From Allolobophora icterica (taxonomy: Eukaryota; Annelida; Clitellata; Crassiclitellata; Lumbricidae): a stretch of 64,000 nucleotides of DNA. Position 1 is the first letter of the stretch. Each line of letters begins with the position of its first letter. Location: contig OY744611.1 in NCBI GenBank assembly GCA_963556255.1, forward strand, positions 1,111,030-1,175,029, read 5' to 3'. Shown here piece after piece: positions 1 to 9,932 of the stretch. A model generated the notes under the pieces. That model did not search any database. It was not told the DNA's origin and saw only the letters and a list, made by a program, of their open reading frames with translations. Made by a program: the position numbers and the translations under genes.

Positions 1-128
1 GCAGGTCTTTAAATCTGGTTGTGGCCTTAATGTGACAACCACAATTGTCTTCATCGTCCGTCCTTCTGGCTCTTGGAGTGGGAAAATTTCGATGGTTCAT
101 CAAGAGTAGGCCTATCTAAAAGCCTCAG

Positions 129-1234
129 GGGCCCTATTCATGAGACAGGTGTAACTCTTACTCCCAGCTTAAATCTGGCCTACGCCGGAGTAGTGGGTTG
201 AATCGGTATTCATGAGACAGGCGTACCGCCTTACGCTGGGTGTAACGCTACTCCAAGTTGACCCTAGGAGTAAGTCCGCTATTCCCAGCGTAGCGGCTAT
301 AAACAAAGATGGCGGCCGTCATAATTCGCCGCATTCGATGAGGTTTTAGATGTCAAAAAGTCTTTCAGAGGTGCCGTAATTAGCTGGTATTGTTCACCGA
401 CAACGAACTTTATATTGCTTTTCGTTCTGGCTGTCGCAAACTGCTAAGATTTGATGAGATGTGTGACGATGATGCATTCGAAGTGCCGCGCATGGGTTCC
501 TTACAGTACTGTGGGCCGGTACCATAGATTTCAACCAATCCTTGCAATTAGTTTATTTTCACGTAATTTAACTGTAGAATGCAACGGATACCAAAAAGCT
601 ATGCTGGAATATTATTGTCAAGGAAAGAGTTTAACTCATGAGTTGACTGGTGCATTTGAGAATTTTGTATAAGCTTAGGTTTGTTCTGAAGGCATTATTA
701 TTAAACCTATTGCGTTTTTTATATCCAATAATTAATTGTATCCCGTAAGTAATGGTGAAAATGTTGATTTCTCATTCTTAAGCAATTGATTAGCATAGAC
801 ATTACAAACATTATACACATCATTTTATAGTAACCTAGCTGTAATGCAATTTTTCATCATAATGCACAGACTATCAATTTACCCTCATTAATTTACCTTG
901 TGTTATAATTTAGTTTTTATTATTTAACCATAAAATCATCCAGACTTACTCTAACCCACGCCTGTTTTAATGTTGCGTTTATGTTTACTTCAGCTATCGG
1001 TAATGATCGCATATAAATAGATCGTAAGCATACACATAAATCCATAACCACTCAAATCATGACGAGGGTTTTACGCGCGGGGAAAACCCCAACGTTTACG
1101 TCGGGAATAGCTAGTCCAAGGGCTGCGCCTGTCTCATGAATACGAAACACAACTCACTGCTATTCGGGGAATAGCTAATCCCAGCGTAGGCGCTACGCCT
1201 GGACTAGCTTAAGCTTGTCTCATGAATATGGCCC
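129..1234. mobile_element. PIF/Harbinger-like DNA transposon, decayed (block A copy)
   Basis: Terminal inverted repeats begin GGGCCCTATTCATGAGACA at the left and end in the complementary TGTCTCATGAATAtGGCCC at the right. In the block B copy the element is flanked by a 3-bp CAG duplication; the right one is mutated here. Subterminal GC-rich inverted motifs (CCCAGCGTAG type) repeat at both ends. The interior is AT-rich with no intact gene. A broken frame at about 390-490 reads like a Harbinger N-terminus, including TDNELYIAFRSGCRKLLRF. The superfamily call rests on the GGGCCC termini and 3-bp duplication. Confidence 0.7.
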
Positions 1235-1499
1235 TGATGTTCAACAACCCCCCCCCCCCTACCACTATGCACACCTGGTCCCCGGACATATGAAACATGA
1301 ACCCATCGTGTAAGCATCTGAATCGAAAAGTTAAATGAAACTAGACACTGCTCTTGTTAAAAAGGCTATATGACAACAACAATTTAACAAACTTTCAATC
1401 AGGCAATTGTTTTGAAGTGCATACCAAAATTGATGCTTATCAAAAGCCACAGAAACTTCAACTTTGTCTATAATCTGGTGATTGGAAGAAGCACATTTA

Positions 1500-1870
1500 A
1501 AAAAGTTCATATATGTCAATTATTATTTCAGAAACCTTATGCGGAAGATGATCACCTGAGAGCTCATCAAAGAAACCCTACCAAAGAAAGACTGTGACGT
1601 GATCAATTTAGTGAATTGCTGGATGGGGACTATGAGAACCCATACCAGAGAAACACCAATGCAAGCTGCCAGCTTTGTTGGAAGCCAGTCAATTGTAATT
1701 GCAGTCAGAAAAAGCACATGAGAACCGATACTGGAGAAAAAAACATACCAATGTCACTTTTGTGAGAAATCATTTACTGAAGTACGTGGCTTGATTACTC
1801 ATGCTGCTGAAAAACCATACAGGGTGTAAATTACATAAGAAAACGTTTGCTCAAAAAATCTGGAAGCACA
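1500..1870 (+). pseudogene. Decayed zinc fingers upstream of ZNF1
   Basis: Remnants of C2H2 units occur in changing frames: about 1523-1590 (AEDDHLRAHQRNPT), 1741-1825 (CHFCEKSF, then one histidine of the expected pair) and 1827-1870 (CKLHKKTFAQK, then a stop). The ancestral gene therefore carried more N-terminal fingers than the open frame now has. The same decayed units precede ZNF4 in block B. It is unclear whether any is spliced into a transcript. Confidence 0.7.
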
Positions 1871-3169
1871 ATGAGAAACCATAGTACTGAAAACCCATAC
1901 AGGTGCCAGCTATGTCAGAAATCATTTGCTAAAAATTGTTATCTGAAAAGTCATATGAGAACCCATACTGGCAAAAAACCATACACGTGCCAGATATGTC
2001 AGAAATCATTTGCTAGAAATGGTGATCTGAAAACGCACATGAGAACCCATACTGGCGAAAAACCATACACGTGCCAGCTATGTGAGAAATCATTTGCTAG
2101 AAATGGTGAACTGAAAACGCACATGAGAACCCATACTGGCGAAAACCCATACACGTGCCAGCTATGTCAGAAATCATTTGCTAGAAATGGTGAACTGAAA
2201 ACGCACATGAGAACCCATACTGGCGAAAAACCATACACGTGCCAGCTATGTCAGAAATCATTTGCTAATCATTGTTATCTGAAAAGGCACACGAGAACCC
2301 ATACTGGCGAAAAACCATACACGTGCCAGCTATGTCAAAAATCATTTGCTGATCATTGTTATCTGAAAGTGCACATGAGAACCCATACTGGCGAGAAACC
2401 GTACATTTGCCAGCTATGTCAGAAATCATTTGTTAGGAATAGTGATCTGAAAACGCACACGAGAATCCATACTGGCGAAAAACCATACATATGCCAGTTT
2501 TGTCAGAAATCATTTGTTGATCATAGTAACATGAAAACGCACACGAGAACCCATACTGGCGCGAAACCATACAGGTGCCAGTTATGTCAGAAATCATTTG
2601 CAGTAGTCAGTGCTCTAAAGATGCACATGAGATATCATACAGGAGAAAAACCTTACATATGTCAAGTTTGTAATGAGGGATTCACACAAAATGGTGACCT
2701 GAAGATACACAGAAGAACTCATGCAACTGAGAAGCAACACAGGTGCAATAAACTTTATACCAAGACCAGTTCTTCATCTCAGCAGTTTAAACAGCATGCA
2801 GGAATACACCCACAGGATCTTAAAATGGAAAGTGAAATAATTACTAACCTGTCTGATCATTTCATTACAGTTAGTAGTGCAGGCGTTATTGGTAAACCAA
2901 ATGAACTTTCCTCGAAGAACAATTATCCAGATTCTAGTGGAATTGTAAGTCTCTTATCGAAAATTAGAGATGGAGAACATCAGTATATTAGCAAATTCCA
3001 ATCTCCTGTGGATGCAAAAGAGTCTTTGTCAAAATCTTTTGGTTGTGGTATATGTGACGAAATGATTGAAATAGAAAAGGAATTTATGGACCATTGTTCT
3101 AGCCATCGATTTTCTCCACCTGACGATTTAGCTGCTGACCTTTATACTTACAGATTGGAACAATTGTAA
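1871..3169 (+). CDS. C2H2 zinc-finger protein, 10 fingers (ZNF1)
   Basis: Predicted 432-residue nuclear DNA-binding protein; a transcription factor role is inferred from the family. Ten tandem C-x2-C-x12-H-x3-H fingers with TGEKPY-type linkers fill about residues 10-290. Helix positions -1,2,3,6 read KCYS, RGDT, RGET, RGET, NCYR, DCYV, RSDT, DSNT, VSAM, QGDI. An eleventh unit (HRCNKLYTK...HAGIH) has lost its second cysteine. A ~100-residue low-similarity linker leads to the family's C-terminal module: CGICDEMIEIEKEF, then DHCSSH, then [17 protein letters not shown]. The start is the first in-frame ATG; the frame is open back to 1811 and no acceptor is certain, so the true N-terminus may be spliced. 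Near-identical to ZNF4. No KRAB, BTB or ZAD domain is visible in this exon. Confidence 0.85.
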   Translation: MRNHSTENPYRCQLCQKSFAKNCYLKSHMRTHTGKKPYTCQICQKSFARNGDLKTHMRTHTGEKPYTCQLCEKSFARNGELKTHMRTHTGENPYTCQLCQKSFARNGELKTHMRTHTGEKPYTCQLCQKSFANHCYLKRHTRTHTGEKPYTCQLCQKSFADHCYLKVHMRTHTGEKPYICQLCQKSFVRNSDLKTHTRIHTGEKPYICQFCQKSFVDHSNMKTHTRTHTGAKPYRCQLCQKSFAVVSALKMHMRYHTGEKPYICQVCNEGFTQNGDLKIHRRTHATEKQHRCNKLYTKTSSSSQQFKQHAGIHPQDLKMESEIITNLSDHFITVSSAGVIGKPNELSSKNNYPDSSGIVSLLSKIRDGEHQYISKFQSPVDAKESLSKSFGCGICDEMIEIEKEFMDHCSSHRFSPPDDLAADLYTYRLEQL

Positions 3170-3515
3170 TTTTGAGGTAAAAATGCCATAGAAGAATTGG
3201 GATACATACTTGATTAGTTACTTTGTATGCTTTAATTTTATAATACTTAGCCAGTAGGCGTTTTTGTGTAGAGAATACCGATGTTTCTTATCACAGACAC
3301 CACATACCTAAGGTGTTGCCTTCTTCTCATATAATTATAAGACTGTTGAATTGCTGTAGGTTATCAAAATGAAAGTTTGAGCTATAGTTACAAAAGATGC
3401 AGTAAAGTCTTTCGTTCTGGGTTCCACTACTTGACAATTTATTGTTAATATTCAATTTACCTCAACAGATACTTCTGCGGGACTAGATATTTAACGGAGC
3501 GGTTAGCTGTGCATC
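3170..3515 (+). other. Conserved 3' flank of ZNF family (putative 3' UTR)
   Basis: The sequence after the stop codon is recognisable after ZNF1, 3, 4, 6 and 7. Shared blocks include the AATACTTAG region, the GGCACCACATACCTAAGGTG block, and GTAAAGTCTTTCGTTCTGG before the TTAGCTGTGCATCAT block. The continuation (GACTATTTTAGACTGCTAAT onward, about 4993-5250) is pushed downstream by a LINE insertion. Conservation beyond the coding part shows that gene and flank were duplicated as one unit. Confidence 0.75.
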
Positions 3516-3521
3516 ATATTT

Positions 3522-4986
3522 CACAGAAAAGATCCATCCTCATCCCGGTGCCTAAACGCGAGGGATTGGATTTGGCTGACCCTTATAACTTTAGGCCTAT
3601 AGCTAATGTGTCTTTTATCTATAAAATAATTGAAAAGGTAGTAGCTACTCAGCTTACTGTCCACCTTGATAAGAATGACCTTTTACCAACTTACCAGTCG
3701 GGCTTTCGAAAAGGTCACTCTACTGAGATCTTGTTGGTACGCCTCCTCTCGGACATTTATGGGGCCATTGATAAGTCACAGGTTACGCTATTGGCACTGT
3801 TCGATGTAAGCGCTGCATTCGATACAGTTAATCATACTATTCTTTTGACACGCCTCTCTACCTCCTATGGCCTCTCTACCTCCTATGGTCTCTCTGGAAA
3901 TTTTCTTGACGGGCTTACCTCATACCTTCAGGACCGCCTTGCATTGTGGCTTGTGGGTCTGCTAGGTCACCCTGGGTTCCTGCTCCGTTTGGCCTGCCCC
4001 AGGGCTCTGTTTTGGGTCCCCTATTGTACATACTCTATACTGCTGACCTTGGTCCCCTCTTGGCGGCAAATGCAGTTTTAAATCAGTCCTACGCGGATGA
4101 CCTCAAGGCGTATATGTCCACTGCTCACCATCGGCTGCTGCTGCTGCAGTTCGATAGATCGCCCGGGTCGTGGGAAATTTGGAGGCCTGGATGTCCTCAA
4201 ACCGTCTACGGTTAAACCCGGCAAAGACCCAATATATCTGGTTTGGTACGCGCCAGCAGCTTGCAAAAATTAACATCGAGGCTCTGGCACTTGAATTTCC
4301 TGTGTTGCCTTTGCCTTCTCAGTACGGGATCTTGGTGTAATTCTGGATCAAGAGCTCACATTCATGCGACATATTAATTTACTTTATCGGGACTGTTATT
4401 ATCAACTTCGTCAGTTAAGGGTAGTCTCCCGCACTCTGACGAAGGCGGCTGCTTCCACCCTTGTCCATGCGTTTGTGGTTTCCCGTCTGGACTACTGTAG
4501 CGCCCTTTACGCTGGCCTCCCAGCTGCCCTCCTTGGGTGCTTGGACCGGGTTTTGCGTGCAGCCGCACGTCTTATTGGTCGCATCCCCAGATTTGGCCAG
4601 GTTTCTCTATATATGCGGGATGTTCCGCACTGGCTCCCTTTCCCGCTGCGGATCGCCTATAGGGTCTCTACACTGGTTAGGCGTTGTCTAGAGGGACTTG
4701 CCCCCCCCCCATACCTGCGGGAGTTGTGTCGCTCTACCTCGGAGGTCTTGCGGCGATCTGCTCCTCGCTCGGCTGACCAGGCCGAGCTATTGGTCCCCGC
4801 ACGCGGACAGTCATTATGCAGCGCGGTTCTTTTTCGGTCGCTGGTCCCGCAACCTGGAAAGGCCTTCCTGTTGCACTTCGCCTTGTTTCTTGCAAACTTG
4901 AAAACTACTCTCTTTAGCCGTGGTTGGACTAGGAGCGCTCCTGAGTAGATAACCTTGAAGGGGCGCTATATAAAAGCTCCTTAATA
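3522..4986 (+). mobile_element. 5'-truncated LINE (CR1/L2-like), block A
   Basis: Reverse transcriptase fragment broken by frameshifts. The first frame (to about 4081) has NFRPIANVSFIYKIIEKVV, YQSGFRKGHSTE and LLALFDVSAAFDTVNHT. The next has LPQGSVLGPLLYILYTADL and the catalytic box SYADD. The third (from 4364) has the C-terminal VSRLDYCSALYAGLP and RIAYRVSTLVRRCL. The 3' end carries GGGGCGCTATATAAAAGC, typical of L2-like tails. An ATATTT repeat on both sides (3516-3521, 4987-4992) is the likely target duplication. A 21-bp internal duplication near 3857-3895 is absent from block B. Confidence 0.85.
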
Positions 4987-5640
4987 ATATTTTAAGACTA
5001 TTTTAGACTGCTAATGATTAGCCTATTGTCGCTGCATTCATGACTTATTAAGTAATAAAATTAATTAGCTTAATTTATTTAGATTAAGTGCTGGACCTTA
5101 CGTTTTATCATTTAATACGACAGATAAATGTGTGTGTAATCAATTTTGTCGTGAATCCTGAATATTTGGTGTTTTGTTTTCTTTGGTAATTTTATGATAC
5201 AGGTAATTCTGTTCTTAACCTTCACATAAATAAGCTGCAGGTTGTAAACTGCACAGAGGCCTGCTTATACTTCTAGTCAGTGTTTTTTTTTCTCAGCCGG
5301 AACGGCACCTTTTTTCAGGTACTAAAAAATAATTTATTTATTTTAATAATTAAAACAATAATTTTATTATTTTAATTTAGTTTCAGTGTTTTGAACTGTT
5401 TTCAGTGTTTATTGAGACCCTTAGAACCTCCAATCCAGTTTTTATCGGGATTTAGTCCGACCATAATTAATCCGTTCCGGAACCTATTGTTCCGTTCCGG
5501 AAGCTTTTTCCAGAAAAACAGCACTGCTTTTAGTTATGGAATATATTTTTTAATAAACCGAAGTTTTATACTTCGCATCGATCTTCTTCGTCTAATTTTA
5601 ACTGGATTAAAATGCTTATACCTGGGGCTAACAAAATTAA
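4987..5640 (+). other. Continuation of ZNF1 3' flank and intergenic sequence
   Basis: About 4993-5250 resumes the conserved ZNF 3' flank interrupted by the LINE (GACTATTTTAGACTGC, TTAAGTAATAAAATTAATTAG, AAATAAGCTGCAGG) and matches the flanks of ZNF6 and ZNF7. The AATAAA-like motifs could serve polyadenylation. About 5300-5560 is AT-rich with GTTCCGGAA repeats (5473, 5490). No gene is seen. Confidence 0.55.
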
Positions 5641-6405
5641 GCAACCTTAGGACAACCTTTTTGGTGTCCCTCAAGGTTCCATACTTGGCCCCGTTCTGTT
5701 TATCATGTACACCTCTAACATTGTTCACATTGCTTTCATACATGGCATCCTCATGCACCTTTATGCTGATGACACACAACTCTATATTAAACTTACCGCC
5801 AAAGACATTGATAATGCCAAATCTCGCCTAATAACTTGCTTCACCGAAATCCAAACTTGGTGCGCATCTATGCGCCTGAAACTCAATGCCTCCAAGACTG
5901 AACTTATCTGGTTTCACCGCCATCTGATGCCCAGCTCGCACATACTCTACATTGTCCTCAACCTCAGCCCAGATTGTTCCATCAAACCAGCTGAAGTTGT
6001 CCGAGACCTTGGTGTCCTCCTTGACAACTCACTCTCTATGAAAAATCAACTATCCTCTATAACCTAATCCTGCTTTTTCCATCTCAGACGTATACGGCAA
6101 GTCAAGAAAGCCTTAACGAAAAATGTCTTCGCACCCTAGTACAGGCACTGGTCATCTCTAGAATTGATTACTGCAACTCGGTCCCGTATGGTCTTCCTGC
6201 ATCTACCCTTCAGCCTCTTACTACTGTTCTCCATTACGCTGCAAAGCTTATCAAGAACCTAAATCCTCGGGATCGTGTCACTCCGACCCTTCGTGAACTA
6301 CATTGGCTTCCAATACAAGCACGCATAAACTTCAAAATCTATGTACTTATGTACCGAGTTTACACAAACTGTTCTCCTTCACCAACCTCATCGTCGGCAC
6401 ACACC
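5641..6405 (+). mobile_element. LINE reverse-transcriptase fragment, second family (block A)
   Basis: Starts abruptly inside the RT at FGVPQGSILGPVLFIMYTS, continues with LHLYADDTQLYI (YADD catalytic box), SMRLKLNASKTELIWF and VVRDLGVLLDNSLSM, then is frameshifted into a thumb-type region reading ISRIDYCNS and LHWLPIQARINFKI. The wording differs from the LINE at 3522-4986, so it is a different family. It sits where a ZNF coding region would be expected, directly before an orphan ZNF 3' flank. Confidence 0.8.
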
Positions 6406-6423
6406 TGACGGAAGAGAGAAAAT

Positions 6424-6462
6424 GAAGAAGAAGAAGAAGACGGAGGAGGAGGAGGTAGATGA
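6424..6462 (+). repeat. Purine-rich (GAA/GAG)n microsatellite
   Basis: Run of AAG and GAG triplets. Block B has a slightly different version at 34931-34970, so it has changed length or phase since the duplication. Confidence 0.7.
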
Positions 6463-6469
6463 CGAAGAC

Positions 6470-6890
6470 GAAGATAGAAGTGCTGGGACATATACGTGCA
6501 TGAATAGTTAGGCCTACTGTATATCTCTTTCATTTCAGAATACTTATAGACAGTAGGCATTCTGATGTAGGGAACCCATAGGTTGCTCATTATAGGCACC
6601 AAATATCTAAGGTGTTGCTCTCTTTTCGTTTATTTGTTAAGACGGGAGAATTGCTGCAGGACAAAAATAAATAAATTCTATGCTATGGTTACTAAATACG
6701 CTGTAAAGTCTTTCGTTCTGGGTTCCACTACTTCACAACAAGTTGAATATTAAATTCGACTGCACAAATACTTCTGTTGGACTAGCTATTTAGCCTAACA
6801 GATCGGTTAGCTGTACATCATTTTGTGAGACTATTTTAGGCTGTTGATACCGGTATTTAACGTAGGCCTATTGTCGTTGCATTCATGATT
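6470..6890 (+). pseudogene. Orphan ZNF 3' flank without a ZNF exon
   Basis: Carries the same ordered blocks found downstream of the ZNF genes: GATAGAAGTGCTG..ACAT (as after ZNF3), AATACTTATAGACAGTAGGC, GGCACCAAATATCTAAGGTG, TAAAGTCTTTCGTTCTGGG, a TTAGCTGTACATCATTTTG block and GACTATTTTAGGCTG. No finger coding sequence precedes it; a LINE fragment occupies that place. This looks like a cluster unit that lost its gene. The same relic is in block B. Confidence 0.7.
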
Positions 6891-7532
6891 TTTAATCCAG
6901 AGTGTCTTTGGGTCAAGTTCCGCACTATCTGTGTGATTTCATCTCTCGTCCTGTCTCGGCGTCCCTGGCCGTCCTCTCCGCTCTCTAATCCCACACGACT
7001 TGTTTCCAAATCGGACCTGCATCTGTTGATCCTTTGCTATGGGATGATCTACACCTCTTTGATTCGTTTTACAATTTTGTCCGGGAGCATTGGTGGTTTC
7101 TACTTGCTCTCTTTCCGTCGGTTTCTTCGCACTGGAAGCGCCTCTGTTAGGCTGTACTGTGAGAGGCAACCTAAAATATGTAAATACAATAGAATACAAT
7201 TCAATACATGGATGCAGAATTCCAATTCTGTACAATCTCAATATTCGTATCCTTGTCTCTAGTGACTTTGTTGTCCTCCTCATCATACCTAAAGTTGAAT
7301 TATCTTGTTTCTTGCTTCAGCGCATCGCCATGAAAGTTTTGAACTCTTGTGCATGATCTTTTTCAGGTCCCTTTCTTCTTCACTCACTTTCAATACCTCA
7401 CCCCCACTTCATATGAAAACACATTGTTTCTCTCTTTCATAGGCATCACTAAGCAATTTTCCAACTGAAAAAGCATTTGCCAGTGACGCCATGCACCATC
7501 TGAACATTCTTCTTAGATCTTCCCGCAGTACG
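6891..7532. other. Unassigned sequence, duplicated in block B
   Basis: Pyrimidine-rich + strand with short interrupted frames, one containing a tryptophan-rich stretch around 7035-7130. No recognised domain. Nearly identical in block B (35393-36040). It could be the 5' part of a decayed retroelement, but I cannot show that. Confidence 0.4.
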
Positions 7533-7763
7533 CTACTTCCTCATCCTGTCTACTGCTCTAGATATAGGCCTAATTTTTGTATCATCTGCAAACTTTGAAA
7601 TGTTAGATTTCGATAAAATCCCATCATCTGTGTAATAAATAAAAGTACGAGAAGCAGTGGCCCACACACTTCTCTTTGTTTCACTCCATTTAGCATTGTT
7701 TTCCAGATGTTCATCACCTAAACCCATCTTTGTCTTCTGCCTGATAACTAGCTCTGAATCCAT
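7533..7763 (-). mobile_element. LINE reverse-transcriptase scrap (minus strand, block A)
   Basis: The minus-strand frame reads GDEHLENNAKWSETKRSVWA, then FIYYTDDGI and SNISKFADDTKI. The last motif is the RT catalytic box as found in CR1/RTE-like LINEs. Only about 77 residues remain and the LPQG box is degraded. The same scrap is at 36041-36271. Confidence 0.6.
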
Positions 7764-7992
7764 GTCAGCATTCGCCCCCTAATCCATCCTCCTTGCTACA
7801 TTTTCGTAACAGAGGGAAGTTCTTGATAGCTCACGTTATAATTGATTGCTGTTTCAGTGAGTACAGAGAAGCCTGAGCGAAAGTGCCGGTGTTGGTGAAG
7901 GAACTGAGATAATGTCTTACGAACTGATCTTCTGGATATAATATTATATCTAATTACGGCTTGGTTTTGGTGTGCCGTCGAATGTGCATTAA

Positions 7993-9770
7993 CCCATTTG
8001 CCGCCAACGTTGCGAAAACGCAACGCACTGTTTGGAAATTTCAAAAAAAATCAAGACTCTAGAAATTCACGCAAATTCTTTTTGTCTTACTTCCTGGGTG
8101 TTCACTACGTCTGCTGGTATCAAAAATATATTCTCTGCTGTTGTCTGCAATTTATTTTGAGTTGCGCAAAATTCGTGGTTTTTGACGTCTAACTAGTGGT
8201 TTTGTTCAAGAATTTTCTTCTGCCATAAGACGTTATATTTCTCAGAAGCGATCCTGTCTCTTTTGAAGTACTTAGGTGAGTATTTAATATTATTTGTTTA
8301 TTAATAGTATGTCTCATTATATGCCGATACCCAAATGTCCGAAATTTTGACGTTGCGTTTTCGCAACTTCGGCGGAATGCGATATGTACACATTGTTGCG
8401 TTTTCGCAACTTCGGCGGAAAACGATATGCACAATTTGACACCTAGTGATTCAGATAAACTTATGTCAGTTTACGATTACTTACAACAATTTCAGTTTAG
8501 TGATTCATAAATGATGGCGTGCTCAGTGCTGCCACTCTTTATTGGGCATACTTCTGCAAAATGCACATTGAATTTTTCAGAGGAGGCTGAGGAAGAAGTT
8601 CTATTGCTTGAGGGAGGCTGTCCCAATGATATTTGAAGAAGATGATATCACCACCCCCATCCTAAGTTGATTAGCAGAGCGATTGCGAACATTTTGACGA
8701 AAATTAGCTCATGACTACCGATGTGATGCCAGAAGACGTTGCCGGGCATGTGGAAGTCCATTGCACTGATGCATCAATGTCAAAGCAACGGTCACCGCCC
8801 ACTCTATAGGCATACCTCGCGTGAAACGCAATCGAAGTCAAGAAGAAAGCAAGGTACAAGTCTTCCAGGCAGCGGAAAAGGTCAGACGAACCACTGCAGC
8901 ATGTTTATTCGAAGGACACAGCTCCAGAATATCTTCAAAGTCTTCCAGGCGGCAGACTGATCTCGTGTCCGATACTCATACGCCGATGGAAGAGTCAGTG
9001 GATTCAACGCCCTTGCCGGCCAAGAAGCAACGACTACCTTCAAAGCCGCCTAAGTCTTCTAAGCCAACGAAAGTGGATTGGCAATGCCAAGAACCAAAAT
9101 TTACATTGAGCCCTGTCAACAAGGGGAAGATAAAGATGTGGCAATTGATCAAACAGGTGATAAGCAAGAGCGAGTCTTTTAAGAATTTTGGGATGATGAG
9201 GTGTTTAGCCTGATAACACAGAGTACACTGTAGGCCTATGCACAGCACTGGCGTACACTTGTCCAAAATAGAGGGAATTTGGTTCTTCATTCTACACTTG
9301 TTGCATTGAATGTACACTGTACAGTCCACCCCAATTATTGGGGGGCACATGCCCCGGCTCCCCTCCCAGAGTCTACGCCTATGATGCACAGCATTGCACA
9401 TCATTGCCAAGAACGAAGATGGTCGTCGACTGCGTTGTCGGTTGTGCCACAGAACTTGTATCGCATGCACGTGAAGTGCCTTGCTCAATACCATGGAAAC
9501 AAGTGACATTGAACTTGAATCAGTTTACAGCATGCACAAACATTTTTATTGAAATGACCGCGAACACAATCGATAACTAGTAGAACATCATTATAGTAAA
9601 CAAATACATCTTTCCCGCCGAAGTTGCGAAAACGCAACGTCCTATAACTAGGACACTACATATAGTTCCAATAAAAATGCACTGTCAGAAGTTTATTGGC
9701 ATCATATTGATGACCTAGTATCAGTTACAGCTTAATCCGGTGGCTATTTCTAATAGCGGCGGTAAATGGG
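7993..9770. mobile_element. piggyBac-type DNA transposon, degenerate (block A only)
   Basis: Flanked by TTAA on both sides (7989-7992, 9771-9774). Termini are CCCATTTGCCGCC and GGCGGTAAATGGG, inverted with one mismatch. Block B has the undisturbed site with a single TTAA at 36502-36505, proving insertion of 1778 bp. A palindrome-like motif GTTGCGAAAACGCAAC follows the left end (8010), lies near the right end (9622), and occurs twice internally in inverted form (about 8353 and 8397), always next to CGGCGG or CGCC; these may be transposase binding sites. The interior encodes only short broken frames. Confidence 0.9.
8824..9213 (+). pseudogene. Possible remnant of piggyBac transposase N-terminal region
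   Basis: Open stretch of about 130 residues inside the piggyBac element, basic and serine-rich, ending KPTKVDWQCQEPKFTL and a short conserved-looking tail. A later broken stretch near 9450-9510 ends VKCLAQYHGNK, reminiscent of the cysteine/YH cross-brace at the C-terminus of piggyBac transposases. The catalytic core is not visible. Assignment comes from position inside the element more than from sequence. Confidence 0.35.
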
Positions 9771-9774
9771 TTAA

Positions 9775-9932
9775 GACACTGGCGAAATAAAAGTTACTAA
9801 TAATTAGGCCTTCAATTACAATTATAAAGAGTTAAAGACGTCCGCAGGAGTAGCAAGAAGTGCAATTCTCGCGAGTCTGCATGGTGGATCAACTTTAAGT
9901 AGAGCCTTAGCTTATCTGGATATCGATAAGTA
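9775..9932. other. Cluster-unit spacer split by piggyBac and LINE insertions
   Basis: The stretch AAGAGTTAAAGACGT..GTAGCAAGA..GTGGATCAACTT also occurs at 23655-23715 in an older unit, where no LINE follows. It ends in ATAAGTA, the likely target duplication of the next LINE. Confidence 0.6.

Noticed and set aside
451..672. 73-residue frame, identical in both blocks
   Set aside because: It lies inside the PIF/Harbinger element; conservation reflects recent duplication, and no motif is recognisable in that frame.
8976..9509. 177-residue minus-strand frame with several cysteines
   Set aside because: It overlaps the decayed piggyBac interior; the cysteine spacing fits no finger I recognise and the plus-strand remnants explain the region better.
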